A DNA stretch of 55,116 nt, taken from the NCBI RefSeq assembly GCF_009718825.1, contig NZ_WNHB01000023.1, positions 1 to 55,116 on the forward strand, given 5' to 3'. Every line of letters starts with the position of its first letter. Position 1 is the stretch's first letter. A program made the position numbers and the translations under genes. Under the pieces are notes generated by a model. It saw only the letters and a program-made list of their open reading frames with translations, was not told the origin of the DNA and did not search any database. Positions 1 through 8,612 of this stretch are shown piece by piece. This stretch comes from Terrilactibacillus tamarindi. Its GTDB lineage: Bacteria > Bacillota > Bacilli > Bacillales > Sporolactobacillaceae.

Positions 1-9
1 TTAATTAGT

Positions 10-47
10 AAAGAGTGATGGCTTTAAGCTATCACTCTTTTCTTTTG
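10..47 (+). terminator. Intrinsic terminator of an upstream gene outside the window
   Basis: An inverted repeat AAAGAGTGAT (10-19) / ATCACTCTTT (31-40) forms a 10-bp stem and is followed by TCTTTT. It would end a plus-strand gene that lies left of the window. Confidence 0.7.
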
Positions 48-110
48 CGCTATGTAGCAAATAACGTCATTTGTACCAATAAATGTTTGCTAAAGCCTCT
101 TTTAAAGTAT

Positions 111-165
111 CGAAAAGATTTCGTAAGTTTCGCATGTTTTAATAACACGAAACATAGAGTATAAT
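111..165 (+). promoter_or_regulatory. Promoter and probable operator of the HTH/PIN toxin-antitoxin module
   Basis: A good -10 box TATAAT lies at 160-165; the -35 region is weak. The same stretch holds four copies of a CGAAA/TTTCG half-site: CGAAA 111-115, TTTCG 119-123, GTTTCG 127-132 and CGAAAC 148-153. The last two form an inverted repeat covering the -35 and spacer. Antitoxins usually repress their own promoter, so this is a likely autoregulatory operator. That role is inferred. Confidence 0.5.
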
Positions 166-188
166 AAAGAGGTGAAGAGGTGATTATT

Positions 189-716
189 ATGATAAAAGAT
201 ATACCAACTAAGCAAATCGAATTGGTCAAAGAAAAAGAAAATATTTTTAATCCTAATCAACGATTGTTCTTGGAAACTTTAACCACCTTTTTAACAGCTC
301 AGACAGCCTTAACAGAAGAAGACATTAGGGATTTAATTGAAAGGTCAAAAAAAGTGGGTGCACCTGATTTTGCAGAGTTATTAAATTCCTTATCACAAAG
401 TCCTCAATCTAATATTGCCCGTATACCTGTACAAGTTGCAGAAAAATTTTTTAGCGCCTCCGAAATTGCTGATATTTGTGGAGTTTCTGTTCAATCAGTT
501 CGCAAAGAATGCGATAAAGGAAACATTAAAGCCAGAAGAGGAATCAAAAATAGTTGGATAATTCCTGCAAGTGAATTAGAGAATCCTATTTGCCAACGAT
601 GGATAGAAAACAAACAAGCGATGTGGTCTCGCATTGAAGATGCAAAAAAAGTATTAAAAGATAGCGATGAATTGATAAATAATTTAAAAGACATCGAAGA
701 AAACAGGAAACATTAG
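189..716 (+). CDS. HTH-domain antitoxin of a type II toxin-antitoxin pair
   Basis: The 175-residue protein has an unassigned N-terminal part and, around residues 90-135, a MerR/excisionase-like helix-turn-helix (SASEIADICGVSVQSVRKEC, then IPASEL) that should bind DNA. A GTG at 180 is in frame, but the AAGAGGTG ribosome site at 175-182 is spaced correctly for the ATG at 189, so I use 189. The stop is seven bases before a PIN-domain toxin frame, the usual antitoxin-toxin order, and the C-terminal half is acidic and lysine-rich as in toxin-neutralising tails. The protein should neutralise the PIN partner and repress the shared promoter. The partner is now interrupted, so the antitoxin may persist only as a DNA-binding orphan. 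Pairing is inferred from position and domains. Confidence 0.7.
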   Translation: MIKDIPTKQIELVKEKENIFNPNQRLFLETLTTFLTAQTALTEEDIRDLIERSKKVGAPDFAELLNSLSQSPQSNIARIPVQVAEKFFSASEIADICGVSVQSVRKECDKGNIKARRGIKNSWIIPASELENPICQRWIENKQAMWSRIEDAKKVLKDSDELINNLKDIEENRKH

Positions 717-723
717 AGATAAA

Positions 724-1242
724 ATGACGCGCTATTTAATCAACACAAACATCGTTCGTTTCTATATTGAAAGCAATAAAGAAGTAGACGTATTTTGGGA
801 GAAATGCAAGCAAAATAATGATACGCTTTTACTCTCTATGGTGACAGTGGGAGAATTAAAATCTCAAATAGACGAAGTGAAGAAAAAGCATAGACTGGCT
901 TTAAGGCAACTCATTAAATCTTTTCCAAAAATCCCAGCTACAGACCCTTAAGACCGTAAAGCCCACGCCTATAGAAGGATGGCTAGAATTATTAGGGCAC
1001 AACATCAAAAAGAAAAAAAATCTTACCAACCCAGACTTCCAGGATTGGCAGATGCAAAGATTGCTGTAGATGCCATTAATGAAAAAATAGATATTGTTAC
1101 AAATAACACGAAAGACTTTCACATTGCACGTTTCTTTGGAATATCTCTATATGATCCCATCAGAGATATTTGGTTTTATCCTATTGAAAAAACGAATAGT
1201 AATCCTCCAAAGTATATTTTACCAAATGAAAAATACGACTAA
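724..1242 (+). pseudogene. PIN-domain (VapC-like) ribonuclease toxin, interrupted by an in-frame TAA
   Basis: The reading frame from ATG 724 runs 75 codons to a TAA at 949-951, then continues in the same frame to 1242. Read through, it gives about 172 residues, a normal length for this PIN subgroup. The first part holds the opening strand and a conserved Glu (VTVGELKSQ). The second part has DAKIAVDAINEK and VTNNTKDF, which supply the later acidic residues of the PIN active site. The first catalytic Asp of the usual LIDTN motif is Asn here (LINTN, residues 5-9). The gene therefore carries two independent lesions. PIN toxins cleave RNA with a four-acid metal site, so this one should be inactive. 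A separate small protein starting at ATG 979 is possible but unlikely. A single-base sequencing error could explain the stop but not the Asn. Confidence 0.75.
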
Positions 1243-1273
1243 AATCCAATCTAATTTAATAGATTGGATTTTT
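1241..1273. terminator. Bidirectional intrinsic terminator
   Basis: AAAATCCAATCTA (1241-1253) pairs with TAGATTGGATTTT (1260-1272) over 13 bp, with runs of T on both strands. It serves the toxin-antitoxin module (+) and the convergent symporter operon (-). Confidence 0.8.
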
Positions 1274-1319
1274 AAATAACAACGTTATATTGTCATGCCC
1301 CCATGTTTATCGTCAAATT

Positions 1320-2807
1320 TTATTTATCATTGGCTAACATTTTATTTGTACTGATATTCTCTTTTGCTTGATGTGCAAAGAAGAAATTAAGAACGACGAC
1401 AACTACCACATTGACGATGAGACCCCAGAAACCATCATATCCAGGTAAGTGGAAGATAAAGTGATTAAGGAAGACAAATACGATTCCTGAAATTAATCCA
1501 ACGAGTACAGGTGTTTTGGCTAAGTTCTTCCAATATAAACTTAGGAAAATAGCAGGTAGTAATTGTGCTGTTCCACTAACACCTTCGAGTTGAAGTTGTA
1601 CTAAGTAGTTTGGGAACAAAATACCAAAGAGTAAAGCAAGTCCAGTAATGACAAACACAAAGCAGCGTGCAATCAATGTTTGCTTTTTACCTGAAATATT
1701 TGGTACAAAGATATCTTTTACAATGTTTGTTGCTACTAGGTTACTAGCTGCTAGAACCATGATGGATGCAGGAACTAGGCTTGCAAGAGCGATGGTTGAA
1801 AACATCACGCCTTGAACAATTGGGTTTGAATAAGACGCATCAATCAAGTGAAGCAAGGCAAAGTTTGCAAACGATGGATCTTCTGGATGCTTTGGCAAGA
1901 CCATGAAAGCAATAAGCCCAAGCAATGTTACAAAGAACAAGAGAATATTATAAAAAGATAAGAAAACCGTATTTTTACGAACAGAATCTTCAGATTTGGC
2001 ACTTAATGCCCCTGTCGCTCCATGTGGCCACATAAATAGAGCTAGTGCTGAAATAAATGAAGCCGTTCCAAACCAGAAGCTGTTTAACATACCATTTGGA
2101 CTAGTGCCAGGCAATGTTAATTTTTCAGGATATTTGGTGACAACTTGATGAAGCATATCTCCCCATCCATCAAACCAAATATATGGAATCGTCACAATCA
2201 TTCCGATAAGAACGATCCAAACCAAGAGATCCTTAATAACGCCTGTCCAAGCTGGTGCACGAAGACCACTAAAGAAAGTATATAAAGCAACTAATATAAA
2301 CGAAATAATAAGAGCAATTGTACCTACTGCTTTAGGATTTTCAAAAACACCTTGGCCAGCAACTTGAACTACACCTGTGATACCCGATAGTTGCAAACAT
2401 ATATATGGAATTAAGAAGACGATGCCAACAAGTGCAACACACACCCCAAGTAACTTACTTTGAAATCTTTCACGTGCATAATCAGCAAGCGTTGTCAAAT
2501 TATGTTTTGAAGCATAACGCCAGATTTTAGGGATAATAAAATAAGCGATTGGGAAACACATCACAGCATACGCGATAGAGAAGAAGGCTGGCGCGCCAAA
2601 ACTATACGCATAACCTGTCATTCCCAAAAATGCGTAAGCCGTATAGATATCTGCTCCAACTAAGAACCAAACGAGTAGTCCTCCAAAATTTCGTCCGCCA
2701 ATACTCCATTGTTCAATAGAGCTACGGGCAGCTTTATCTCTACCAGCTAAAAAGCCGACGAATATTACAGCTAATACGATTAAACAAGTCACAACTAACG
2801 CAGTCAT
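1320..2807 (-). CDS. yhjB: Sodium:solute symporter family (SSS) transporter, YhjB type
   Basis: This 495-residue, very hydrophobic protein has about 13 membrane segments and resembles the SSS family (PanF/PutP-like). Members couple Na+ entry to uptake of small organic solutes; the substrate here is unknown. Family-like segments include the N-terminal GRNFGGLLVWFLVGADIYTA stretch and YFIIPKIWRYASKHNLTTLADYARERF. The C-terminus is a short charged cytoplasmic tail. The start codon overlaps the stop of the preceding 71-residue DUF3311 gene by four bases (ATGA), so the two are translationally coupled. This matches the yhjC-yhjB arrangement of Bacillus. The family is secure; the symbol rests on the gene pair and general resemblance. 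Confidence 0.85.
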   Translation of the reverse strand: MTALVVTCLIVLAVIFVGFLAGRDKAARSSIEQWSIGGRNFGGLLVWFLVGADIYTAYAFLGMTGYAYSFGAPAFFSIAYAVMCFPIAYFIIPKIWRYASKHNLTTLADYARERFQSKLLGVCVALVGIVFLIPYICLQLSGITGVVQVAGQGVFENPKAVGTIALIISFILVALYTFFSGLRAPAWTGVIKDLLVWIVLIGMIVTIPYIWFDGWGDMLHQVVTKYPEKLTLPGTSPNGMLNSFWFGTASFISALALFMWPHGATGALSAKSEDSVRKNTVFLSFYNILLFFVTLLGLIAFMVLPKHPEDPSFANFALLHLIDASYSNPIVQGVMFSTIALASLVPASIMVLAASNLVATNIVKDIFVPNISGKKQTLIARCFVFVITGLALLFGILFPNYLVQLQLEGVSGTAQLLPAIFLSLYWKNLAKTPVLVGLISGIVFVFLNHFIFHLPGYDGFWGLIVNVVVVVVLNFFFAHQAKENISTNKMLANDK

Positions 2808-3019
2808 TTTTCTTCACTCCTTACATCACGATCATGTTTCTTTTTACCAATCACATATATCCACCATGAAAGAATGGGGGTTACGATCATACTTAAAAGA
2901 TACCAGAACAGAAAAAAAGGCATCCCAATGATAATGGGATGCACTCGGTTTACGAGAGGCAACACCCCAATGTTCATAATAATAATAATAAGTAAGATAA
3001 TCCATTGCATAACTTTCAC
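2804..3019 (-). CDS. yhjC: DUF3311 small membrane protein, YhjC type
   Basis: The 71-residue protein has two membrane segments (about residues 5-25 and 32-57) and a short basic C-terminus (GKKKHDRDVRSEEK). DUF3311 proteins are typically encoded directly before an SSS symporter and are thought to be accessory subunits. Here the stop overlaps the symporter start by four bases. A CAGGAGTG-like ribosome site precedes the ATG at 3019. The role as a symporter partner is inferred from the coupling; no enzymatic motif is visible. Confidence 0.75.
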   Translation of the reverse strand: MKVMQWIILLIIIIMNIGVLPLVNRVHPIIIGMPFFLFWYLLSMIVTPILSWWIYVIGKKKHDRDVRSEEK

Positions 3020-3256
3020 ACTCCTGTTTTTTAGAAAGGGCTAACGTCTGTAATAATAGCATCAATAGGGAATTTTCGCACTACTTTTTTTAAAAAAAAT
3101 ACATGATTTTTTCAAATTTATAAATCGGGAAATACTAGGCCTTTTTTGCAAGATGTTATATTAGCTGGCGACTAGTTGAAAGAGACGATCAAACTACCTT
3201 TTTTTATTATTGTAATGACCGAGTTGATTTCATCATTTTGACACAACTTAAAAATA
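3020..3256. other. AT-rich intergenic region upstream of the yhjC-yhjB pair
   Basis: This stretch of about 240 bases has no credible reading frame. It must contain the minus-strand promoter of the symporter pair. I see homopolymeric A/T tracts near 3085-3120 but no convincing operator or riboswitch. Confidence 0.4.
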
Positions 3257-3285
3257 AAGACACCTCAAGAACTCGAGATGTCTTA
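3251..3285 (-). terminator. Intrinsic terminator of the ferredoxin-NADP reductase gene
   Basis: AAGACA-C-CTC (3257-3266) pairs with GAG-A-TGTCTT (3275-3284). On the minus strand the stem is followed by TTTATTTTT. It lies about 20 bases past the reductase stop codon. Confidence 0.75.
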
Positions 3286-3303
3286 AACTTCACTATTTTC
3301 TTT

Positions 3304-4302
3304 TTAATTAAATAAGCTTGTACTATGCATGGGTTGTGTTCGGGATTTTGGATCAATATAATGTTTCACATTATTAACAGCCGTTGGCGCTTCCCCAAAT
3401 CCTGTTGCGATTAATTTTACTTTACCCTCATAAGTAGCGACATCCCCAGCCGCATAGACACCTGGTATGTTGGTTTCCATTTTACTATTCACAACAATGG
3501 CATTTTTTTCTATGTTGAGATCCCAATCTTTAATCGCACCGAGAGAAGAAACAAAACCATAGTTACAAATTAAAGCATCTAGATCTAAGGTTTCTATCTT
3601 TTCGCCTCTTACTTCTTGAATGACTAATTGCTTAATATTAGTGTCATCACCGATAAGCTCTTTCACTTGAAAAGGCGTTTTTAAGATTACGGACGATTTT
3701 TTTAATAAATCAACGCTATGCTCATGAGCACGGAACTTATCACGTCGATGGACAAGCGTGACTTCTTTTGCGATAGAGTCTAGCATATTGGCCCAATCAA
3801 CTGCAGAATCTCCTCCACCTAAAATAACCACTTTTTTATCTCGGAATACCTCTAAGTCCTCAACAAAATAATGAAGATTATGCCCTTCATATTGTTTTGC
3901 GTTTTCTGTATCAATCCGTCTTGGCTGAAATGCTCCAACGCCAGCTGTAATAATAACCGCTTTTGTAACATGTGTTTCCCCGGATATTGACGTCAACTTA
4001 ATCGTTTGATCCTCAAGATGTTCTAACTTTTCTACGGTTTGTTCTAAAACAATCGTTGGATTGAATTTTAAAGCCTGCTCTTTTAAGTTACTTACAAGGT
4101 CTTTGGCTTTAATTTTAGGGAATCCAGCGACGTCATAAATATCTTTTTCTGGATAAAGAGCTCCAAGCTGTCCTCCTAGCTGAGGCATGCTTTCAATAAT
4201 TTTCACTTTCATATCTCGCATACCAGCGTAAAAGGCAGCAAATAATCCGGTTGGACCTCCACCAATGATTGTTACATCAAATTGTTCTGTACTTTCTGTC
4301 AT
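3304..4302 (-). CDS. yumC: Ferredoxin--NADP(+) reductase, YumC type
   Basis: This 332-residue flavoprotein is of the thioredoxin-reductase-like class of ferredoxin-NADP reductases typical of Bacillales. It transfers electrons from NADPH through FAD to ferredoxin in the cytoplasm. The FAD-binding motif IIGGGPTG is near residues 12-19, a second dinucleotide-binding [13 protein letters not shown] is near 161-174, and the C-terminal FAD contact GVYAAGDVA is near 281-289. The CxxC redox pair of true thioredoxin reductases is absent, which supports the FNR assignment. The ribosome site GGAGGGTG precedes the ATG at 4302. It is not in the same tight operon as the Rieske-ferredoxin-Rieske genes, since the GNAT gene and gaps intervene, but it is the natural electron donor for that ferredoxin. 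Confidence 0.92.
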   Translation of the reverse strand: MTESTEQFDVTIIGGGPTGLFAAFYAGMRDMKVKIIESMPQLGGQLGALYPEKDIYDVAGFPKIKAKDLVSNLKEQALKFNPTIVLEQTVEKLEHLEDQTIKLTSISGETHVTKAVIITAGVGAFQPRRIDTENAKQYEGHNLHYFVEDLEVFRDKKVVILGGGDSAVDWANMLDSIAKEVTLVHRRDKFRAHEHSVDLLKKSSVILKTPFQVKELIGDDTNIKQLVIQEVRGEKIETLDLDALICNYGFVSSLGAIKDWDLNIEKNAIVVNSKMETNIPGVYAAGDVATYEGKVKLIATGFGEAPTAVNNVKHYIDPKSRTQPMHSTSLFN

Positions 4303-4364
4303 TCTTCACCCTCCAACATCTCTATTTCCTTAAAGATGGTATGTTTAGTCTAAACTAAAGCTCG

Positions 4365-4396
4365 GGTATCTTTCTTTATTCTCTTTAGAAGATACC
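4365..4396 (-). terminator. Possible hairpin terminator after the GNAT gene
   Basis: GGTATCTT (4365-4372) and AAGATACC (4389-4396) form an 8-bp inverted repeat between the GNAT stop and the reductase start. The T-tract is poor, so it may instead be an mRNA leader structure of the reductase. Confidence 0.35.
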
Positions 4397-4471
4397 TATT
4401 TAGACATTCTGATTCTCAACCACTTCTCAATTACTCTATTTTATATTAAATATAAAAACTATTCCACTATA

Positions 4472-5320
4472 TTAATTGATAAGATGTAAACACTCAATTA
4501 CAGGGGTAAACCCAATTTTTTTGTACATCGCATTTGATATAGGATTCGATCGATCTGCGTATAAATAACAAAACGCATAGCCATGACTCAATATTTCTTG
4601 ACATAAAGAGCTCACGCAACCGGTTGAGTAACCTTGTCCTCTATACTCAGGGTCTGTATAAACAAGGTTAATGCCAGCTCCGCTCTTTAGTGGTCTAATT
4701 AAATTAGCCATTGAAACGATAGACTTATCCTTTTCCCAAACATATAAAGACTCTCTCGTAATATAGGATTCAGCCATCATATCAATTTCTGAATCAGCTA
4801 AAGGCTCGTTGATAGATTCGCTAAACGTTTGAATCCAATTTTTAATTTTTACTATATCTTTTCTATTCGCTTTACGAAAGAGACCTTGTGGACGCGTGAA
4901 TTGATTAAGTTTGTGAAGCTGATAAATTTGTTCATGTCGAAATTCCTTAAACGGTTTCCGCAAAAAACGCTTCCCTATCTCAGCAAATAACGAGACAAGT
5001 TCTTTTTCTCCTATCACGCTTCTAACATTAATCAAACGATTAATAATGGCTTTTATAGCTAATACGATGGCTTGATCAATATTTTCATGGGATATGTCTC
5101 CAGAAATAACGAGCCTGTTTTTCTTGTTCATAAACAATGATAGAATGCATCGATTGTCGTCATTTACAGTCGCCATAATTTCATTGTTAAAGTACATTTT
5201 ATCTTGAATTTGTTTATAACAAATGCCTAGAATTAAATTGTTTTCGACTTCTTTCTCAAGTAAGAATGCCTCTACTTCTCTTAAAAAGACTCGCACATCC
5301 GCAAAATGAATCACATCCAT
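4472..5320 (-). CDS. GNAT-family N-acetyltransferase
   Basis: The 282-residue cytoplasmic protein has a C-terminal GNAT domain (about residues 145-282). The acetyl-CoA-binding motif A is visible as VYTDPEYRGQGYSTGCVSSL, followed by the motif-B region YLYADRSNPISNAMYKKIGF. The N-terminal half has no motif I recognise and probably forms a degenerate GNAT-like fold, as in other two-domain acetyltransferases. These enzymes move acetyl groups from acetyl-CoA to amines; the acceptor cannot be told. Two consecutive ATGs are possible; GAGGTG is better spaced for the second (5320). It stands alone between the Rieske operon and the reductase, and nothing links it to them functionally. Confidence 0.75.
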   Translation of the reverse strand: MDVIHFADVRVFLREVEAFLLEKEVENNLILGICYKQIQDKMYFNNEIMATVNDDNRCILSLFMNKKNRLVISGDISHENIDQAIVLAIKAIINRLINVRSVIGEKELVSLFAEIGKRFLRKPFKEFRHEQIYQLHKLNQFTRPQGLFRKANRKDIVKIKNWIQTFSESINEPLADSEIDMMAESYITRESLYVWEKDKSIVSMANLIRPLKSGAGINLVYTDPEYRGQGYSTGCVSSLCQEILSHGYAFCYLYADRSNPISNAMYKKIGFTPVIECLHLIN

Positions 5321-5323
5321 CAT

Positions 5324-5617
5324 ATCACCTCATCATACGCCTAGGAGTCATTCAATGTCTCCCCGTAAACCAAAATGAAAAAATTCAGACGAAAAACTCG
5401 ATCGTTTTCTCGTGAATAGGTCTATACCTTTGTATTTTGGTACGTAAATCTGACAGTGTCAAGAATTATTTATAAATGACGTGTTTTTAATGGATGAGTT
5501 CAGGTAATTAAGTAAACAATCGCTGTGCTATCTTCTGGCATTATACCTTCGACTTCTGAAGTTATCGTTCTTTCCTATGACACCTAAGACGAACGATCAA
5601 GCAGATATGTCATTAAT
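5324..5617. other. Intergenic region with no recognised feature
   Basis: About 290 bases lie between the GNAT start and the end of the first Rieske gene. It presumably contains the GNAT promoter (minus strand). I see only short palindromes and no clear intrinsic terminator for the Rieske operon. Confidence 0.3.
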
Positions 5618-6646
5618 TTACCTTTTCATGTGCTTTTGTTTCTTTACTTCACTACCATAGGTAACCCCAAGTTCACTTAGCCACCTGCGATAGGCAATGC
5701 TGACTCTGTCTGGAGGAAGGTGAAGTTCTGCTTGCAAATCGAGTGGTAATTCTTCAGGTCGTTGACTCTCAACTACAGCCGTGTCTTGATCTATAATCAG
5801 TTGTTGAAAATCGATATAATACTGATCTGGTGTTTCTAAATCGTAATTTCGAGACACTAAGGCAAAGATCTTTGATTTTCTTTTCGCTTGTGGCTGGACA
5901 GCAAATAACATTGAGAAAATTTCATTAGTCTCCTCGTTAACTTTTTTTAATCGAGCCAGCATCGGTCTTAATATCTCAAAGGTATAATTCAAGATCGACC
6001 ATTTTCCTGTACCATCTGGATCGGCATAGACCGGTATGACATCCGACACATACCGATTGTCTTTCCAATGAACTTTGTAATCTGGTATTTCAGCATGTTC
6101 GGAATCACCTAAACTTCCTTCATGAACAAAGGCAAGGTGGCTCACATCTAGAAAGTTTTCTACGACTCTTGGTGCGGCTGCGTTGATAATATGTGGATCG
6201 GCATAGACTGTCTTAAAAGATGGATCGTCAAACTCTTCATAATCAGGTAAAGGTAACTTTGAGGCTATCTCATCTTGACTCAATTTAACCCAGATAAGAC
6301 CATACCGTTCCATACAAGGATAAACAACTGCTTTAGCTTTTGGGGGAATGACTCGTCTTGCAGGCTGCTGAGGTATTTTTACACATTTTCCTTCTTCGTT
6401 ATACTCCCAGCCATGATAAGGACAAACAAGACAATTGTTCACGACTTTTCCTAATGACAGCTCCGCTCCGCGGTGAATACATAAATCTTTAAAGGCTTTA
6501 ATGCCATTATCCGTTCGAAACAAAACCACTCGTTCTTCTAATATAGACACTTGAACGGGTTGATCAATAATTTCGTGGGCATATGCAGCAGGTAACCACT
6601 CACTGGCCAAAACAGGGTCTAGATCATATCTTTCGTCTGTTTCCAT
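5618..6646 (-). CDS. Rieske non-heme iron oxygenase, alpha-subunit-like (first of two)
   Basis: This 342-residue protein is a single-chain Rieske oxygenase. The [2Fe-2S] motif is C56-x-H58 and C75-x2-H78, and the mononuclear iron site is N164/D167/H170/H175 (ENFLDVSHLAFVH). The C-terminus (SQRPEELPLDLQ, then PPDRVSIAYRRWL) resembles single-component N- and O-demethylases such as NdmA and VanA more than ring-dioxygenase alpha subunits, and no beta subunit is present. It should use electrons from a ferredoxin to activate O2 and hydroxylate or demethylate a small substrate. A TTG at 6661 is in frame, but GGAGGG sits seven bases before the ATG at 6646, so I use that. It directly follows the ferredoxin gene. 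Substrate unknown. Confidence 0.88.
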   Translation of the reverse strand: METDERYDLDPVLASEWLPAAYAHEIIDQPVQVSILEERVVLFRTDNGIKAFKDLCIHRGAELSLGKVVNNCLVCPYHGWEYNEEGKCVKIPQQPARRVIPPKAKAVVYPCMERYGLIWVKLSQDEIASKLPLPDYEEFDDPSFKTVYADPHIINAAAPRVVENFLDVSHLAFVHEGSLGDSEHAEIPDYKVHWKDNRYVSDVIPVYADPDGTGKWSILNYTFEILRPMLARLKKVNEETNEIFSMLFAVQPQAKRKSKIFALVSRNYDLETPDQYYIDFQQLIIDQDTAVVESQRPEELPLDLQAELHLPPDRVSIAYRRWLSELGVTYGSEVKKQKHMKR

Positions 6647-6663
6647 TCCAAATCCCTCCAAAC

Positions 6664-6957
<294 letters not shown>

Positions 6958-7012
6958 TTAAGCCTATTGTTTCATCAAATCGATTATTCAAATATTTCTT
7001 TTCGTTAACTTA

Positions 7013-8065
7013 CTAACTTGTATAAATAGCGCCGAGCCCCATTTTTTTAAGTAGTTTCCGGTAAGCTACGGACGTACGATCTGCCATAATATGAGCTTCC
7101 ATCTGTAAGTCAAGTGGCAACTCTTCTGGTTTTTGGTTTTCAACCATTTCACTATCTTCCGTAAAGACTTGAAGATTAAAAGCATAGACGTCTTCGATTG
7201 GTGAGTCTTTATCAAAATTCCTTGCAATCGGAACAAACAATCTCGTTTCACGAGCGGAAATAGGGCAGACAGCATTCATAATCCACAACTCTCCATCATT
7301 TGGGAAATGAACTTTCAATGTTGCCCCAAATGGAGGATAAACATCAAACACTCGCAGCCATTTAAAATCTTCTGGAGCACGAGACTGTTGACCTTTAGGA
7401 TAGTTGCTTACTGTACTTAAATACTCTACATGAAGGCCATAATCTGTGTGATCAACTTGGTATCTGGGTACAAATGCGTTATTTCGGTCTCCAAATGATT
7501 CCGTATGGACCCAAGCAAAATGGGCTACATCTAGAAAACCTTCCATTTGTCGTCCAGCAGAACCTTTAATATCAAAAGGAGGGCAAACGATTTGTTGGAA
7601 ATTATCATCTTCCCAAGCTTCAAAATGAGGAAGGTTATCTTCTTTTCCTAATAATGATGTCCACACAAGTCCAAACCGTTCAATAACAGGGAAGACACTC
7701 ATACAGAGGCGAGGCGAAATTTTCGCATCCGGATGAGCAGGAATGGACGTACATTTTCCGTCTGTTCCGTATCTAAATCCATGATAAGGGCAAACAATAT
7801 CATCTCCCTCTACCCACCCCATGCTGAGCGGTGTGCCGCGATGAACACAAAGATCACGGAATACCACAACCTTATGTTTTGTACGATAGACGACTAAATT
7901 AACATCCAGTAGTTTAATTGGCATGGGTTTATCCGTTACCTCACGACTTTCAGCGACCGGGAACCAATACTTACTTAATACCTCCCAGTCTTCCTTACTA
8001 AATGTACATTCTTTTGGGTAGTCCACGTTTTGTTTGTTTTTTAGAGTTATCGTTTGTTCTTTCAT
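7013..8065 (-). CDS. Rieske non-heme iron oxygenase, alpha-subunit-like (second of two)
   Basis: This 350-residue Rieske oxygenase is related to the one at 5618-6646 but clearly divergent. Its Rieske ligands are C73-x-H75 and C92-x2-H95. The catalytic iron motif is EGFLDVAHFAWVH (Asp, His, His present; the usual Asn before FLD is Gly). The C-terminus (NQKPEELPLDLQ, then MADRTSVAYRKLLKK) matches its neighbour and the demethylase-like group. It is the first gene of the operon Rieske-ferredoxin-Rieske, with AAAGGAAG before ATG 8065. Two paralogous oxygenases sharing a carrier recall NdmA/NdmB, which remove different methyl groups from one substrate, but the substrate here cannot be read from sequence. 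Confidence 0.88.
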   Translation of the reverse strand: MKEQTITLKNKQNVDYPKECTFSKEDWEVLSKYWFPVAESREVTDKPMPIKLLDVNLVVYRTKHKVVVFRDLCVHRGTPLSMGWVEGDDIVCPYHGFRYGTDGKCTSIPAHPDAKISPRLCMSVFPVIERFGLVWTSLLGKEDNLPHFEAWEDDNFQQIVCPPFDIKGSAGRQMEGFLDVAHFAWVHTESFGDRNNAFVPRYQVDHTDYGLHVEYLSTVSNYPKGQQSRAPEDFKWLRVFDVYPPFGATLKVHFPNDGELWIMNAVCPISARETRLFVPIARNFDKDSPIEDVYAFNLQVFTEDSEMVENQKPEELPLDLQMEAHIMADRTSVAYRKLLKKMGLGAIYTS

Positions 8066-8074
8066 ATGTCTCTT

Positions 8075-8126
8075 CCTTTCATATCATTAATAGATTAAGG
8101 TCCTTAACATTAAATCAAAGGAAAAA
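8075..8126 (-). promoter_or_regulatory. Candidate promoter/operator of the Rieske-ferredoxin operon
   Basis: A perfect 13-base palindrome TTAAGGTCCTTAA lies at 8095-8107, within a possible minus-strand promoter (TTGATT, then a T/A-rich -10 such as CTATTAAT). It sits between the terminator at 8122-8165 and the first Rieske start. A repressor site is plausible but unproven. Confidence 0.35.
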
Positions 8127-8165
8127 AGCCGTGAAGATAGACAGTCTATATCTACCTTCACGGCT
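8122..8165 (-). terminator. Intrinsic terminator between the DUF2294 gene and the Rieske operon
   Basis: AGCCGTGAAG (8127-8136) pairs perfectly with CTTCACGGCT (8156-8165); the minus-strand product ends in six T. It most simply terminates the DUF2294 transcript. It could also act as an attenuator in a long Rieske-operon leader. Confidence 0.8.
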
Positions 8166-8267
8166 CTTACTTTCCGTTTAACAGAAGTTAAGCATCCGCA
8201 ATCACTTTTAAATTATAGAAATAAACGATGATACGCTTATTCTACAATGTTATAGCTTGCTTGAAAT

Positions 8268-8612
8268 TCATATTTGAGTAATGGGTTGATCAAAACAAAT
8301 GACAATGCAGGTTCTTTGTACTATTGGATCGTAATCTCTAAACAAGTAAGTTATTTTTTTATCAAAAGTCTTTTCAATCTTCTCTTTTAATAACTGTTTG
8401 TACTTTATAGATAAAGCTGAATCGACCGATAAAACTAATTGATGATAGTCTTCTTCTAAAAAACTCAAAGCTGGAATACGTTTTGTCGTTGCGATGATCA
8501 GAATTTTATTGTCCAAAACATCTATTTTTTGATCCTGCACACCGATATTAAAGATCTTTTTATTAATTTCATTATTGATTATAGCAAGACTTTTCTTAGA
8601 TATACTGACCAT
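8268..8612 (-). CDS. DUF2294 / MpsC-like protein
   Basis: The 114-residue soluble protein has the spacing of the DUF2294 (MpsC) family. There is an N-terminal helix, a central segment ending in LSVDSALSIKYKQLLKEKIE, and a C-terminal KITYLFRDYDPIVQRTCIVI strand pair that corresponds to the family's conserved ending. MpsC has been associated with cation-dependent membrane potential generation and carbon dioxide/bicarbonate use, but the biochemical role of most members is unknown. The gene stands alone, ending about 100 bases before a strong terminator. Family assignment is moderate; function is not assigned. Confidence 0.55.
   Translation of the reverse strand: MVSISKKSLAIINNEINKKIFNIGVQDQKIDVLDNKILIIATTKRIPALSFLEEDYHQLVLSVDSALSIKYKQLLKEKIEKTFDKKITYLFRDYDPIVQRTCIVICFDQPITQI

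Noticed and set aside
979-1242. Separate 87-residue gene downstream of the PIN frame
   Set aside because: It is in the same frame as the 724-948 part, contains the C-terminal PIN motifs and has no ribosome site, so it is the second half of the interrupted toxin.
3060-3120. CodY-like AATTTTC motif upstream of yhjC
   Set aside because: Only one half of the CodY consensus is present; in AT-rich DNA this is expected by chance.
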